A stretch of 64,000 nt of DNA from JBNJFY01 sp051747265. Its GTDB lineage: Bacteria; Bacteroidota; Rhodothermia; Balneolales; Balneolaceae. A program made the position numbers and the translations under genes. The stretch's first letter is position 1; every line of letters begins with the position of its first letter. The stretch covers positions 124,001-188,000 of the forward strand of contig JBNJFY010000006.1 in NCBI GenBank assembly GCA_051747265.1, read 5' to 3'. Positions 63,884-64,000 of this stretch are shown here, one piece after another. The notes below the pieces were generated by a model that saw nothing but the letters and a program-made list of their open reading frames with translations, ran no database searches and was not told where the DNA came from.

Positions 63884-64000
63884 ATGAAATCTGCTATTAT
63901 TGAACGATTTGGTTCGGGCGTATTGACCCTGCTATTGATCTGGGGGGCGAGTATACTGCCTGTCCAAGCGCAAATGAATCAAGTGAAACCTATCTCTATC
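63884..64000 (+). CDS. partial secreted protein, runs off the right edge
   Basis: Only the first 39 codons are present: a signal peptide (GVLTLLLIWGASILPVQAQ) then NQVKPISI. It has a strong GGAGG 7 nt before ATG 63884 and lies 3 nt behind the TlpA-like stop, so it belongs to the same operon. A related thioredoxin-like or membrane-associated partner is possible, but function cannot be judged from this fragment. Confidence 0.75.
   Translation, partial: MKSAIIERFGSGVLTLLLIWGASILPVQAQMNQVKPISI

Overview
The window reads as chromosomal DNA of a member of the FCB group close to Balneolota/Rhodothermota (Bacteroidota-like). The support is indirect: a type IX secretion (T9SS) sorting domain with PorV/PorQ-like barrels, a small Bacteroidota-style phosphatidylserine decarboxylase next to phosphatidylserine synthase, Bat-type VWA/DUF58 genes, weak and irregular Shine-Dalgarno use, and an AGACCTATCAGG-type palindrome of the kind common in Bacteroidota intergenic DNA. 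I saw no rRNA, tRNA, CRISPR array, prophage or intact insertion sequence. About 52 protein genes are supported.

Layout. 1-4.4 kb: tmk, then a leftward MMPL/RND exporter with an outer-membrane barrel. 4.6-10.9 kb: a rightward housekeeping run (SRPBCC protein, aroE, pgeF, HDAC-like, rseP, psd, pssA). 10.9-16.2 kb: leftward thioredoxin-like gene and a four-gene surface/T9SS operon (lipoprotein, T9SS-sorted propeller, two PorV/PorQ-like barrels). 16.5-20.1 kb: M3 peptidase lipoprotein and an AAA/DUF4143 ATPase preceded by 22-bp tandem repeats. 20.2-23.3 kb: AhpC/AhpD antioxidant pair, membrane methyltransferase, CPBP protease. 23.6-29.2 kb: propeller lipoprotein and an RND/HlyD efflux pair. 29.6-39.4 kb: Sua5, mfd, BatA, BatD-like, M23 peptidase, DUF58 and two small DNA-binding-like proteins. 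39.8-43.3 kb: alanine dehydrogenase, then DinB, GyrI-like and thioesterase genes among nested intergenic repeats. 43.7-45.2 kb: U32 enzyme translationally linked to a 4Fe-4S ferredoxin. 45.3-51 kb: TauE/SafE exporter, halogenase-like flavoenzyme, AraC regulator, FAD dehydrogenase. 51.3-57.2 kb: Na/Pi cotransporter and an accessory stretch (DUF5694, TVP38, SDR, Crp/Fnr) holding four copies of one interspersed repeat. 57.2-64 kb: LolC/E-like permease, lysS, a phosphopantetheinyl transferase without a canonical start, and an operon of divergent Memo-like, DUF2520, alkyltransferase-like and TlpA-like genes running off the right edge.

How it fits together: most of the window is envelope biology (phospholipid synthesis, lipoprotein release, S2P proteolysis, T9SS cargo, efflux) plus stress defence (AhpCD, Mfd, alkyltransferase-like protein). 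No large undescribed multi-gene system is obvious. The most unusual material is (i) a dense, nested set of small mobile-looking non-coding repeats, (ii) the U32-ferredoxin pair, (iii) the halogenase-like/AraC locus, (iv) the 22-bp repeats in front of the DUF4143 ATPase, and (v) two genes whose homology or signal peptide continues upstream of any ATG/GTG/TTG codon.
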